Assembly: GCF_043677095.1 (NCBI RefSeq)
Contig: NZ_JBHLJR010000005.1
Coordinates: 372,001 to 436,000, forward strand
Length of the DNA: 64,000 nucleotides
DNA from: Natronococcus roseus
GTDB taxonomy: Archaea; Halobacteriota; Halobacteria; Halobacteriales; Natrialbaceae
Reading direction: 5' to 3'
Shown in pieces: positions 7,606 through 16,519 of the stretch. The first letter of the stretch is position 1, and every line of letters begins with the position of its first letter. A program made the translations under genes and the position numbers. The notes under the pieces were generated by a model. That model was not told the DNA's origin, made no database searches, and was given only the letters and a program-made list of their open reading frames with translations.

Positions 7606-8772
7606 TCAGGGCTCGAGCAGGACCTTGATGACGCCCTCCTCGCGGTCGTCGAAGCGCTCGTACATTTCGGGGGCCTCCTCGAGGTCGACCCGGTGGGAGA
7701 CGACCCAGCTGGGGTCGGCCCGCCCCTCGATGATCATGTCGCGGAGCTGGCGGTTGTACTGCTTGACGTTACACTGGCCGGTACCGAACTTGTGACCTTT
7801 CTCGAAGAGCTTCCCGAAGTCGATACCGAGTCGGCCCTGCTGGGCCATCTCGTCGGGTCCGCCGGGATCGGAGGGGACGTACAGTCCCGGGATGCCAAGC
7901 TGTCCCGTCGGCCGCACGGTCTGGATCAGCTGGTTGAGCACGACCGCGGGGTTCTCGCGGGCGGGGTCGTAGGCGTCGTCCCCCGGATCCGTCTCGGGGT
8001 CGATCGCCTGGTAGCCGACGGCGTCGACGCCCTTGTCGACCTGGTCGCCGTGTGCCTCAACGATCTGGTCGACGGGGTCGCCCTCCTCGAAGTTGATCGC
8101 GTGAGCGTCGCAGTGGTCTTCCGCCATCTCGAGGCGGCTCGGCACCCGATCGACGACGTAGATCTCCGAGGCACCCTGGATCTTCGCGCTGTAGGCGGCC
8201 ATCAGACCGACGGGGCCGGCGCCGTAGATGGCGATCGACTCGCCGGGCTGGAGGTCCGCCAGTCGGGTGCCGTGCCACCCCGTCGGGAAGATGTCGGCGA
8301 GCAAGGCGAACGAGTCCTCGTGTTCGTCTCCCTCGGGCAGTTTCAGGGCGTTGAAGTCGGCGTACGGGACCCGAAGTTTCTCGGCCTGGCCGCCCTTGTA
8401 CGGCCCCATCGCGACGTAGCCGTAGGCGCCGCCGGCAAAGCCCGGGTTGACGTTCGTACAGAAGCCCGTGTAGCCGTCCTCGCAGTTCTGACAGAAGCCA
8501 CAGGCGACGTTAAAGGGCATGACGACGCGGTCGCCCTCCTCGAGGGTCGAGACGGCGTCGCCGACCTCGCTGACGATCCCCATATTCTCGTGGCCGAAAA
8601 CGATCCCCTCCTCGGCTGCGGTTCGGCCCTCGTACATGTGGAGGTCCGACCCGCAGATACAGGTCGTCGTGATGTCGACCATCACGTCGTTCGGATGCTG
8701 GATCTCCGGCTCGTCGACTTCCTCGACGGCTACCTCGTGCGGTCCCTGATAGACGACAGCGTTCATTGACAT
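7606..8772 (-). CDS. Zinc-dependent alcohol dehydrogenase, glutathione-independent formaldehyde dehydrogenase type
   Basis: An MDR-superfamily enzyme of 388 residues. The catalytic zinc ligands are in CICGSDLH and GHE, the structural zinc cluster is CGFCQNCEDGYTGFC, and the Rossmann dinucleotide motif is GAGPVGLMAA. The long inserts after the cofactor domain (AIDPETDPGDDAYDP and the PGLYVPSDPGGPDE stretch) are those of the formaldehyde-dismutase/glutathione-independent formaldehyde dehydrogenase branch, so NAD-dependent oxidation of formaldehyde or another small aldehyde or alcohol is likely. I start at the ATG at 8772 (MSMNAVVYQG); a second ATG lies two codons later. Twenty upstream codons in frame are not family-like. 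Confidence 0.88.
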   Translation of the reverse strand: MSMNAVVYQGPHEVAVEEVDEPEIQHPNDVMVDITTTCICGSDLHMYEGRTAAEEGIVFGHENMGIVSEVGDAVSTLEEGDRVVMPFNVACGFCQNCEDGYTGFCTNVNPGFAGGAYGYVAMGPYKGGQAEKLRVPYADFNALKLPEGDEHEDSFALLADIFPTGWHGTRLADLQPGESIAIYGAGPVGLMAAYSAKIQGASEIYVVDRVPSRLEMAEDHCDAHAINFEEGDPVDQIVEAHGDQVDKGVDAVGYQAIDPETDPGDDAYDPARENPAVVLNQLIQTVRPTGQLGIPGLYVPSDPGGPDEMAQQGRLGIDFGKLFEKGHKFGTGQCNVKQYNRQLRDMIIEGRADPSWVVSHRVDLEEAPEMYERFDDREEGVIKVLLEP

Positions 8773-8964
8773 TTGGTATCTGTCTCCACAGTACTTGCCA
8801 CGGGTTCGGGGGGTAAATGTTGCTGTGATCACTGGTTCATGATTTGTGTGTAATTATTATCTATGTTCCTCAGCTAGCATCCGGTACGGGCAGCGGATCG
8901 GACGAACGGTCGGTTTCGCATCGTCCCCGACAGGTATTACGGCTCCCCACTCCAAGCGCCGACT

Positions 8965-9606
8965 ATGAGTTCCCACTCCCAGCGATCACTGTCGGGGGTC
9001 GTCCTCGCGGGCGGCTACTCGACCCGGTTCGGCGAGGACGACAAGGCAGTAGCGGAGCTCGCGGGAACGCCGATGATCAGGCGGGTCGCCGATCGGCTCG
9101 CGACGGTCTGTGACGAACTCGTAATCAACTGTCGCGAGGACCAGCGCGAGGCGATCGAGGCGGCGATGGTCGACTTCCCCGAGCCCGTCGCGTTCGCGAC
9201 CGATCCCGAACCCGATCGCGGACCCCTCGCGGGGATCGCCGTCGGGCTCGAGACGGCCACCCGAGAGTACGCCGCGGTCGTGGCCTGTGATATGCCGTTC
9301 GTCGACCCTACCCTGCTCGAGGCGCTGGCCGACCGCGCCGAGGGCCGCGACGGGGCGCTCGTCGAGCTCGATGACGGCTGGTACCAGACGACCCAGGCGG
9401 TCTACCGAACCGAGCCGATGGCCCGGGCCTGCGCCGACGCCCTCGAGGGCGAGGACGGGCGGATCCTCGCGGCCCTGGAAGAACTCGACACTGTCGTCGT
9501 CGACGAGGGCGAACTCGAGAGTGTGAGCGGGGATACCTTCGAGAGCATCGACACTCGGGAGGCGCTTCGGAAGGCGGCTACCCGGTTCGAGACTCCGAGC
9601 CACTGA
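8965..9606 (+). CDS. mobA: Molybdenum cofactor guanylyltransferase
   Basis: A 213-residue nucleotidyltransferase attaching GMP to molybdopterin. The GT-A signature VVLAGGYSTRFGEDDKA is at residues 11-28 and the metal-binding DMPFVDP at about 115. A TATA-like TATTAC (8935-8940) is about 27 bases before the ATG, indicating a leaderless transcript from a monocistronic gene. No other Mo-cofactor gene is nearby. The size and motifs match archaeal MobA. Confidence 0.9.
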   Translation: MSSHSQRSLSGVVLAGGYSTRFGEDDKAVAELAGTPMIRRVADRLATVCDELVINCREDQREAIEAAMVDFPEPVAFATDPEPDRGPLAGIAVGLETATREYAAVVACDMPFVDPTLLEALADRAEGRDGALVELDDGWYQTTQAVYRTEPMARACADALEGEDGRILAALEELDTVVVDEGELESVSGDTFESIDTREALRKAATRFETPSH

Positions 9607-9807
9607 TACTGTCGGACGGAACTATTCGAAGATCGATCGCTCAGCTGTGGCCGTTTCCCGAGGCAACGGCCGCGAACTCGCGATCGACTTCTCTCTGACT
9701 TCCGCCCGACAGTATGACCGACGACCGAACCCGGGAGCCGGCACCCGATCGCCAGCAACCCTTGAGGAGAAGGCGTGACTTATGTCCCCTCGAGACAAGG
9801 GCCGACC

Positions 9808-11547
9808 ATGAGCAGCGACGATCGGTTCGACCACGGGAAAGACGAGCGCCTCCAGAGCCGCGAGGTCACGGAGGGCGCCGAGAAGGCCCCCCACCGCGCG
9901 ATGTTTCGCGCGATGGGGTTCGACGACGAGGACCTCTCCTCGCCGATGATCGGCGTGGCGAACCCGGCCGCGGACATCACGCCGTGTAACGTTCACCTCG
10001 ACGACGTCGCCGACTCGGCCCTCGAGAGCGCCGACACCGCCGGCGGGATGCCCATCGAGTTCGGCACGATCACGATTTCGGACGCGATCTCGATGGGGAC
10101 CGAGGGGATGAAGGCGTCGCTGATCTCCCGGGAGCTGATCGCCGACAGCGTCGAACTCGTCAGCTTCGGCGAGCGCATGGACGGGCTCGTCACAATCGGG
10201 GGCTGCGACAAGAACATGCCCGGCATGATGATGGCCGCGATCCGAACCGATCTCCCCTCCGTGTTCCTCTACGGCGGGTCGATCATGCCCGGCGAGCACG
10301 AGGGCCGTGACGTCACCATCGTTCAGGTCTTCGAGGGCGTCGGCGCCTACGGCACCGGCGAGATGGACGCCGAGGAGTTAGACGATCTCGAGCGCAGCGC
10401 CTGTCCCGGCGCCGGCTCCTGTGGCGGGATGTTCACCGCGAACACGATGGCCTCGGTTTCGGAGGCCCTCGGCCTCGCCCCGCTGGGCAGCGCCTCCCCG
10501 CCCGCGGAGGACGAGGAGCGCTACGACGTCGCCGAGCGCGCGGGCGAACTCGCCGTCGAGGTCGTCGAGGCCGACCGCCGTCCCTCCGACATCCTCACCC
10601 GCGAGTCCTTCGAGAACGCCATCGCGCTCCAGACCGCGATCGGGGGCTCGACCAACGGCGTCCTCCACCTGCTGGCGCTCGCTCGCGAGGCCGGGATCGA
10701 CCTCGAGATCGAGGATTTCGACGAGATCTCCCGGCGCACGCCGAAGATCGCCGACCTTCAGCCCGGCGGCAACAGCGTGATGAACGACCTCCACGAGCTC
10801 GGTGGCGTGCCGATCGTCGTCCGGCGACTGCTCGAGGCGAACCTGATCCACGGCGACGCCATGACCGTCACGGGGCGAACGATCGCCGAGGAGCTCGAGC
10901 ATCTCGAAGCCGAGCGCGAGCTCCCAGCCGACGAGGAGATCGAGGCCGACTTCCTCTACACCGTCGACGAGCCCAAACAGGAGGAGGGCGCGATCAAGAT
11001 CCTGACGGGCAATCTCGCCCCCGGCGGCGCCGTCCTCAAGGCGACCGGCGAGGACCAGTTCCACCACGAGGGTCCCGCCCGGATCTTCGAGACCGAAGAG
11101 GAGGCCATGCGGTACGTCCAGGAGGGCGACATCGAGAGCGGCGACGTGATCGTCATCCGCAACGAGGGTCCCCAGGGCGGACCGGGGATGCGCGAGATGC
11201 TCGGCGTCACCGCCGCGGTCGTCGGCGCCGGCCACGAAGACGACGTCGCGCTGATCACCGACGGCCGGTTCTCCGGTGCGACGCGGGGTCCGATGATCGG
11301 CCACGTCGCGCCCGAGGCCGCCGTCGGCGGCCCGATCGGCCTGCTCGAGGACGGCGACGAGGTCATCATTGACATTCCGGAGCGGACCCTCGCAGTCGAC
11401 GCCAGCGACGAGGAACTCGAGGCTCGACGAGAAGAGTGGGACCAGCCCGAGCCGGCCTACGACGCCGGCGTGCTGGCGAAGTACGGCCGCGACTTCGACT
11501 CGGCGTCGAACGGCGCCGTGACCAACCCCGGCGTCAAGCGGGAGTAG
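9808..11547 (+). CDS. ilvD: Dihydroxy-acid dehydratase
   Basis: A 579-residue enzyme converting 2,3-dihydroxy-acids to 2-keto acids in valine, isoleucine and pantothenate synthesis. The Fe-S cysteines are in GGCDKNMPGMMMA and CPGAGSCGGMFTANTM. The C-terminal signature GRFSGATRGPMIGH is present. The ATG at 9808 gives MSSDDRFDHG; the earlier in-frame ATG at 9775 (actually inside the likely promoter, CTTATG) adds 11 residues and is less likely. Monocistronic; no other ilv genes adjoin. Confidence 0.95.
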   Translation: MSSDDRFDHGKDERLQSREVTEGAEKAPHRAMFRAMGFDDEDLSSPMIGVANPAADITPCNVHLDDVADSALESADTAGGMPIEFGTITISDAISMGTEGMKASLISRELIADSVELVSFGERMDGLVTIGGCDKNMPGMMMAAIRTDLPSVFLYGGSIMPGEHEGRDVTIVQVFEGVGAYGTGEMDAEELDDLERSACPGAGSCGGMFTANTMASVSEALGLAPLGSASPPAEDEERYDVAERAGELAVEVVEADRRPSDILTRESFENAIALQTAIGGSTNGVLHLLALAREAGIDLEIEDFDEISRRTPKIADLQPGGNSVMNDLHELGGVPIVVRRLLEANLIHGDAMTVTGRTIAEELEHLEAERELPADEEIEADFLYTVDEPKQEEGAIKILTGNLAPGGAVLKATGEDQFHHEGPARIFETEEEAMRYVQEGDIESGDVIVIRNEGPQGGPGMREMLGVTAAVVGAGHEDDVALITDGRFSGATRGPMIGHVAPEAAVGGPIGLLEDGDEVIIDIPERTLAVDASDEELEARREEWDQPEPAYDAGVLAKYGRDFDSASNGAVTNPGVKRE

Positions 11548-11612
11548 CCTCCCTTCGATTTCCTGCACGGGTCTTTCCCGGACCCGTCCCCGACTACCGA
11601 ACAGGGCGAGGA

Positions 11613-11768
11613 ATGCACAAGTACTGTCTCGAGTGTGACTGGCGGGCGAGTACGGACGACGGGGACACCCAGCAGGAGGTCTCGCGGAAGGCGATCGACC
11701 ACTTCGTCGAGACCGGCCATACGGTGGACTCGATACGGCTCCCGCCGTCCTGCGTCAGCAAAAATTAG
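11613..11768 (+). CDS. Small CxxC protein
   Basis: A 51-residue protein starting MHKYCLECDWRAS (C-x2-C then W) with a helix holding HFVETGHTVDSIRL. Cys and His spacing (CxxC plus two His in a helix) could make a mononuclear zinc site. It sits directly after ilvD in the same direction, 65 bases on, and converges on the next gene. Similar in plan to the 55-residue protein at 3910. Function unknown. Confidence 0.6.
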   Translation: MHKYCLECDWRASTDDGDTQQEVSRKAIDHFVETGHTVDSIRLPPSCVSKN

Positions 11769-11777
11769 CGGTGCCGA

Positions 11778-13166
11778 TCAGAACGGCGGCGAGTTCGGAA
11801 TCTCGCCGTCGCCGTCACCGAACACGCGAACGCCGAGCCCGTGGAAGTCCGGAATCGCGGGCGCGTCGTCCTCCTCGTCTCGTGCGGCCTGCAGCTCCTC
11901 CTCCTCGTAGTCGTCGATCGGATCCGGCTCGACAACGTCGACGATCTCGCGGCTCTCGATATCGAGCACCGAGAAACCTGGCGTGACGCCGGTCGCGGCG
12001 TGGGGGTCGCCCGACAGCGGGACGGGACCGCGCAGGGTGACGAACATGTACTCGCCGTCCGGCGAGGACCACATGATGTCGGGTGCGTCGCGATCCTCGG
12101 GATCGTCGGATTGGGCGGGCCCGAAGGCCTCGATCTCTTCGACGACCTCGTCGGTCTCCGGATCGACGATGACGCCGTCGTTGGTCTCGCGGTTCAGCAC
12201 CCACAGCTCCTCGCCGTCGGGAGTGAACCAGAAGCCGTGGGCGTCGACGCCCTCCGTGCTCTCGCCGTCGACGATGATCTCGTCCTCCTCGACGTCGTAG
12301 ACGTAGTACTTGCCGACGCCGTCCTCGCCCTCGTCGGGATCCGACGGCAGCCCGGCGGTGAGGTAGAACTTCCCGTCCTCGAAGTGGGGCATGGTTCCAC
12401 AGTTAGCCGGTAGTTCGTCGCCGGAGTAGGCCCGTTCGACCTCGAAACTGTCGTGGTCGACGATGACGACGCCGGCGTCGTGGTAGCTCGGGCCGAGCGT
12501 GTGGAGCGATCGTCCCTGCCCATCGAACTGGTGACAGATCGGGTTCGCGGACTCGATGCCGGCCTCCTGGACCGTCTCGTCCTCGGCCAGTTCGAGGCGG
12601 TCGACCTCCTCGAAGGACTCGTTCTCGAGGTCGGCATCGACGCGAGCGACCGCCTCCTCGTCGATCACGTCGACGTGGATGTACTCGTCGTCGGGCGAGA
12701 AGATCGCCATGTGCGAACCGGGGCCGGTCTCGACGTTGCCGACGAGCTCGCAGCCCTCGGTTCGGAAGACGAGAACGCGCTGGCCGGCCGTACACGCGAT
12801 GGCGGCGTACTCGTAGTCCGAGCTGAAGTCGATCATGTGCGGGACGACGCCCTCCTCCGGGACGCCCTCGAGCTCGTTCAGGTCGACAGTCGTCTTCAGA
12901 TCGAACTCGGCGTCGCCCTCGCCGGGTTCGTAGATGTGGATGTTGTCGGTCCCCTGATCGAGTGCCCAGACCTCGTACTCGGCGTCAGCGTAGTCGGTCG
13001 CGTCGTCGGTGTCCTCGGCGTCGTCGCCGTCGTGATCGTCGGCGTCGTCACCGTTCGGGTCGTCGCTCTCGTCGCCGTCCGTCTCGCTGAGACAGCCCGC
13101 TACGGCGACGATTCCCGCAGTCGTGCTTCCCGCCAGAAACCGCCTGCGAGTGGAGTTCGTCTGCAT
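11778..13166 (-). CDS. Tat-exported lipoprotein with YncE-like beta-propeller
   Basis: The 462-residue precursor has a twin-arginine signal (STRRRFLAGST), a hydrophobic stretch and a lipobox (VAVAGC), so it is probably exported folded and anchored by lipid outside the cell. A very acidic Asp-rich linker (about residues 28-62) follows, then repeated blades with motifs such as SPDDEYIHVD, FTPDGEELWV and SSPDGEYMFV, typical of YVTN/YncE-type 7-bladed propellers. Its partner or ligand is unknown. TATA-like AACTTTTG lies about 27 bases upstream of the ATG. No neighbouring oxidoreductase subunit suggests its role. Confidence 0.85.
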   Translation of the reverse strand: MQTNSTRRRFLAGSTTAGIVAVAGCLSETDGDESDDPNGDDADDHDGDDAEDTDDATDYADAEYEVWALDQGTDNIHIYEPGEGDAEFDLKTTVDLNELEGVPEEGVVPHMIDFSSDYEYAAIACTAGQRVLVFRTEGCELVGNVETGPGSHMAIFSPDDEYIHVDVIDEEAVARVDADLENESFEEVDRLELAEDETVQEAGIESANPICHQFDGQGRSLHTLGPSYHDAGVVIVDHDSFEVERAYSGDELPANCGTMPHFEDGKFYLTAGLPSDPDEGEDGVGKYYVYDVEEDEIIVDGESTEGVDAHGFWFTPDGEELWVLNRETNDGVIVDPETDEVVEEIEAFGPAQSDDPEDRDAPDIMWSSPDGEYMFVTLRGPVPLSGDPHAATGVTPGFSVLDIESREIVDVVEPDPIDDYEEEELQAARDEEDDAPAIPDFHGLGVRVFGDGDGEIPNSPPF

Positions 13167-13439
13167 ACCGACATACTCCGTACTCCGCCCTCAAAAGTTT
13201 GCGGGTTTCAGGCCCTCTACCCCGAGAATTCCGAAACATGGGCCGTAGGAAGAGGCAAGATTTGTCTCACCCAAATGGGCCCGAACGCCGGAGACGCGAG
13301 CTACCGACCGTTTCGTCGACGCCGGTTGGCTCTGCGTCGGAAAGAAGGGGATTATATTGCCTCCACCTACGTTTTTCACCGTAGATATATTTTCCACATC
13401 GGCGGTTAGCTAACTATCGCTCCCTCCCCGCGAGCGGGC
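13167..13439. other. AT-richer intergenic spacer
   Basis: A 273-base spacer between the lipoprotein and ribL, both on the minus strand. It contains short AT-rich patches (ATTATATTGCC near 13351 and GATATATTTTCC near 13384) that could be promoter pieces, but no open frame with recognisable sequence. Confidence 0.3.
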
Positions 13440-13877
13440 TCAGCCGCGGCGTTCAAGTATTCGATCGATAATCAGCCGCGTCGACAGGATCTCGTCGTCG
13501 GCCGCCGGCTCGCGCGCGCTCGCTCGACGAACCTCGCAGTCGACGCCGCGTCCCTCGAGCGCCGTTCGGATCGCGTCGGCGTCGTGGTGCTGGTCGTGGC
13601 CGAGTGCGATCACATCGGGATCAATCTCCTCGATCGGGACGAAGATGTCCTCCTCGTGGCCCAGGAGGGCCTCGTCGACGGCCTCGAGCGCGCCGACGAC
13701 GTCCCGTCGCTGGCTCGCCGGACAGACGGGCGCCTCCTTGTGATCGACGTTGGCCTTCCGGGCGACGATCACGTACAGCTCGTCGCCCATGGCGGCGGCC
13801 TCCTCGAGGTAGTGGACGTGTCCCGGATGGAGGATGTCGAACGTTCCCTGCGCGATGACGGTTCGGCCGCGGCTCAT
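13440..13877 (-). CDS. ribL: FAD synthase, archaeal RibL type
   Basis: A 145-residue nucleotidyltransferase with the cytidylyltransferase-like motif HPGHVHYLEEA and the C-terminal STRLIIDRI (RTEGISTT-like). Archaeal RibL adenylates FMN to FAD; the short single-domain form without a kinase domain fits. I start at the ATG at 13877 (MSRGRTVIAQGTFD), which puts the HxGH box at residue 17; the open frame continues upstream into the JAMM gene without family sequence. It lies 91 bases after the JAMM protease gene in the same direction. A glycerol-3-phosphate cytidylyltransferase-like activity is the main alternative. Confidence 0.85.
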   Translation of the reverse strand: MSRGRTVIAQGTFDILHPGHVHYLEEAAAMGDELYVIVARKANVDHKEAPVCPASQRRDVVGALEAVDEALLGHEEDIFVPIEEIDPDVIALGHDQHHDADAIRTALEGRGVDCEVRRASAREPAADDEILSTRLIIDRILERRG

Positions 13878-13968
13878 GTCGATGATCGCGCCTCCGCCGT
13901 CGCCGTCACCGGTCGTCGATCGGAGTCCGACTCGTCGGTCGCCTCGAGCGAGCAAGTCGCGTTGGGAG

Positions 13969-14463
13969 TCATTGGAGGTCCTCGTCGATATCGGCCTGTG
14001 TGAAGTCGAAGAACTCGTCGCTTTCCGGAAGTTCAACGTCGATCACGTTCAGCGTCGTCGGTCGTCCCTGGGAGTCGAACGCTTTCCAGTCGCTTCGGCG
14101 GTAGGGAGCGCCGATGATGACGTGAACGCTCCCCCGGCCGAACGTCTCCAGGTCCGCGCCGCTGGGACGGAGCACGCCGTTAGGATGGGAGTGGACGCTC
14201 CCCAGCGCTTTCACGTCGTTGGGGATCTGGCTCGTCCGGACCGTCGCGCTGACGCTGTTCGATTCGGTTCCCGGCACGACGAGTACGTCCGTAATAATGA
14301 GCCCGCTTTGCTCGAGTCCGAGCTCGCGAGCCTCGGTACCCCGCAGAAAGCCCATATACTCGTCCGGGTGGGCCGCCTCGGAGGACTCGATGGCGAACTC
14401 GAGGGTCTCCTCGGCGATGCCGAGAACCTCGCTCGAGCGAAACAGCGCGTCGAACAGCCCCAT
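13969..14463 (-). CDS. JAMM/MPN metalloprotease (possible desampylase)
   Basis: A 164-residue single-domain JAB1/MPN protein. The JAMM motif is complete: a Glu in the DEYMGFLRG segment, HSHPNGVLRPSGADL (H-x-H plus S and D). Haloarchaeal relatives remove ubiquitin-like SAMP proteins from targets or release sulfur-carrier domains; which role applies here is inferred. The adjoining ribL is downstream in the same direction. TATA-like GTTTAGC is about 25 bases upstream of the ATG. It is divergent from the RecJ-S1 gene, with 105 bases between. Confidence 0.82.
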   Translation of the reverse strand: MGLFDALFRSSEVLGIAEETLEFAIESSEAAHPDEYMGFLRGTEARELGLEQSGLIITDVLVVPGTESNSVSATVRTSQIPNDVKALGSVHSHPNGVLRPSGADLETFGRGSVHVIIGAPYRRSDWKAFDSQGRPTTLNVIDVELPESDEFFDFTQADIDEDLQ

Positions 14464-14568
14464 ACCCCTCCCTCCGGGCTTCCGGTTGCTAAACGTTCCG
14501 AAAGGCCACCCAGCGGGTCGGCAGGCTTAACAAGGGTTATACGCGCCCGTCCCAAACAACGGGCAACG

Positions 14569-16473
14569 ATGACTGTTGAGCCCGCCGGAGACTCCGGCGC
14601 GGACGACGGGGATTCCGTCGTCTACGATCTCGCTGCCGACTGCACCGCAGACGACCTCGAACAGGACCGGCCGTATCTGGCCGAGATCAACGGTATCGTC
14701 GACTACGGCGTCTTCGTCGACCTCTCGGATTCGATCTCCGGACTCGTCCACGAGTCCGTCCTCGAGGGCACCTACGCCGTCGGCGACGAGCTCGTCGTCG
14801 AGCTCGAATCGATCCGCGAGAACGGCGACATAGCGTTCGAACCCGTCGACGTCGAGGAGTACACCCTCGAGTCGGTCTCCCGGGAGTACTCGCTGACCGG
14901 TACCGACCGCCTCGAGGCCAATGTCGGCGACCAGATCCACGTCGAGGGCGAGATCGTCCAGGTCAAACAGACCGGCGGCCCGACGATCTTCCACGTCGCC
15001 GACGAGCAGGGCGTCGTTCCCTGTGCCGCCTTCGAAGAAGCGGGCGTCCGCGCCTACCCCTCCATCGAGGTCGGCGACGTCGTCCGCGTCACGGGGATGC
15101 CCGAACACCGCGAGGGGTCGGTTCAGATCGAGGTCGACGGCCTCTCGAAGCTCGAGGGCGAGGACGCCGAGGAAGCCCGCGAGCGACTCGAGGCCGCCCT
15201 CGAGGAACGCGCCGAGCCCCACGACGTCGAGCCGCTGATCGACTGGCCCGCCTTCGAGAAGCTCCGTCCGAACCTACAGGAGGTCGCGACGCTGCTTCGC
15301 CAAACCGTTCTCGAGGGACGCCCCATCCGGGTGCGCCACCACGCCGACGGCGACGGGATGTGCGCCGCCGTCCCCGTCCAGATCGCCCTCGAGCGGTTTA
15401 TCAGCGAGGTCCACGAGGACGAGGACGCCCCCCGACACCTCATCAAACGCCTGCCCGCGAAGGCGCCGTTCTACGAGATGGAAGACGCCACGCGCGATCT
15501 GAACTTCGCGCTCGAGGACCGCGAGAAACACGGCCAGCAGCTTCCGCTCCTGTTGATGCTCGACAACGGCTCGACGGCCGAGGACGTCCCGGCCTACGAG
15601 ACGCTGGCCCACTACGACATCCCCATCGTCGCGCTCGACCACCACCACCCGGATCCCGACGCGGTCGGCGGACTGCTCGACGCCCACGTCAACCCCTACC
15701 TCCACGACGAGGACTACCGCATCACGACGGGGATGCTCTGTGTCGAACTCGCCCGGATGATCTACCCCGAGATGACCGACGAGCTCCGTCACATCCCCGC
15801 CGTCGCCGGTCTCTCCGATCGCTCGAAGGCCGACGCGATGGACGACTACCTCGCCCTTGCCGCCGAGGAGGGGTACGACGAGGAGCGGCTCAAGGACGTC
15901 AGCGAGGCCCTAGACTACGCCGCCTTCTGGCTTCGGTACAACTCCGGCGATCAGCTGATCCAGGACCTGCTCCAGGTTGACTCCGACGACGAGGAGCGCC
16001 ACCGCGAGCTGGTGTCGTTCTTCGCCGACCGCGCCCGCGGGGAGGTCGACGAACAGCTCGAGGCCGCCATGCCCCACGTCGAACACGAGGAGCTGGACAA
16101 CGGCGCCCACCTCTACGGGATCGACGTCGAGAACTACGCCCACCGCTTTACCTACCCCGCGCCGGGCAAGACCACCGGCGAGATCCACGACCGAAAGATC
16201 GAGGAGACCGGCGACCCCGTGATCACGGTCGGCTACGGTCCCGACTTCGCCGTCCTGCGCTCGGACGGCGTTCGCCTCGACATCCCGAACATGGTCTCGG
16301 AGCTCGAGGAGGAGATCCCCGGCGGTGGCGTCTCCGGCGGCGGCCACCTCGTCGTCGGCTCGATCAAGTTCGTCAAGGGCAAACGCGAGGAGGTCGTCGA
16401 CGCCCTGATCGAGAAGATGGCCGAGGCCGACATCGACGAGGCGCTCTCGAGTGCGGCGCTGATCGACGACTGA
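14569..16473 (+). CDS. DHH phosphoesterase (RecJ-like) with S1/OB domains
   Basis: The 634-residue protein begins with an S1-like domain (IVDYGVFVDLSDSISGLVHES, residues about 35-70), then an OB segment (VEGEIVQVKQTGGPTIFHVAD), then a DHH catalytic domain with HHADGDGMCA, the D-N motif LMLDNGS and the signature VALDHHHPD, and a DHHA1 end (GGGVSGGGHLVVGSIKF). This matches the haloarchaeal RecJ-like exonuclease with RNA-binding domains; its relatives (archaeal RecJ/GAN) act at replication forks or on RNA ends. ATG 14569 is chosen by a TTATAC box at 14537-14542 and the loss of family sequence upstream. Confidence 0.88.
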   Translation: MTVEPAGDSGADDGDSVVYDLAADCTADDLEQDRPYLAEINGIVDYGVFVDLSDSISGLVHESVLEGTYAVGDELVVELESIRENGDIAFEPVDVEEYTLESVSREYSLTGTDRLEANVGDQIHVEGEIVQVKQTGGPTIFHVADEQGVVPCAAFEEAGVRAYPSIEVGDVVRVTGMPEHREGSVQIEVDGLSKLEGEDAEEARERLEAALEERAEPHDVEPLIDWPAFEKLRPNLQEVATLLRQTVLEGRPIRVRHHADGDGMCAAVPVQIALERFISEVHEDEDAPRHLIKRLPAKAPFYEMEDATRDLNFALEDREKHGQQLPLLLMLDNGSTAEDVPAYETLAHYDIPIVALDHHHPDPDAVGGLLDAHVNPYLHDEDYRITTGMLCVELARMIYPEMTDELRHIPAVAGLSDRSKADAMDDYLALAAEEGYDEERLKDVSEALDYAAFWLRYNSGDQLIQDLLQVDSDDEERHRELVSFFADRARGEVDEQLEAAMPHVEHEELDNGAHLYGIDVENYAHRFTYPAPGKTTGEIHDRKIEETGDPVITVGYGPDFAVLRSDGVRLDIPNMVSELEEEIPGGGVSGGGHLVVGSIKFVKGKREEVVDALIEKMAEADIDEALSSAALIDD

Positions 16474-16519
16474 GAACTGGCCATCCTCCTTATCCGTCCG
16501 AAGCAACGATGAGTTCGGA

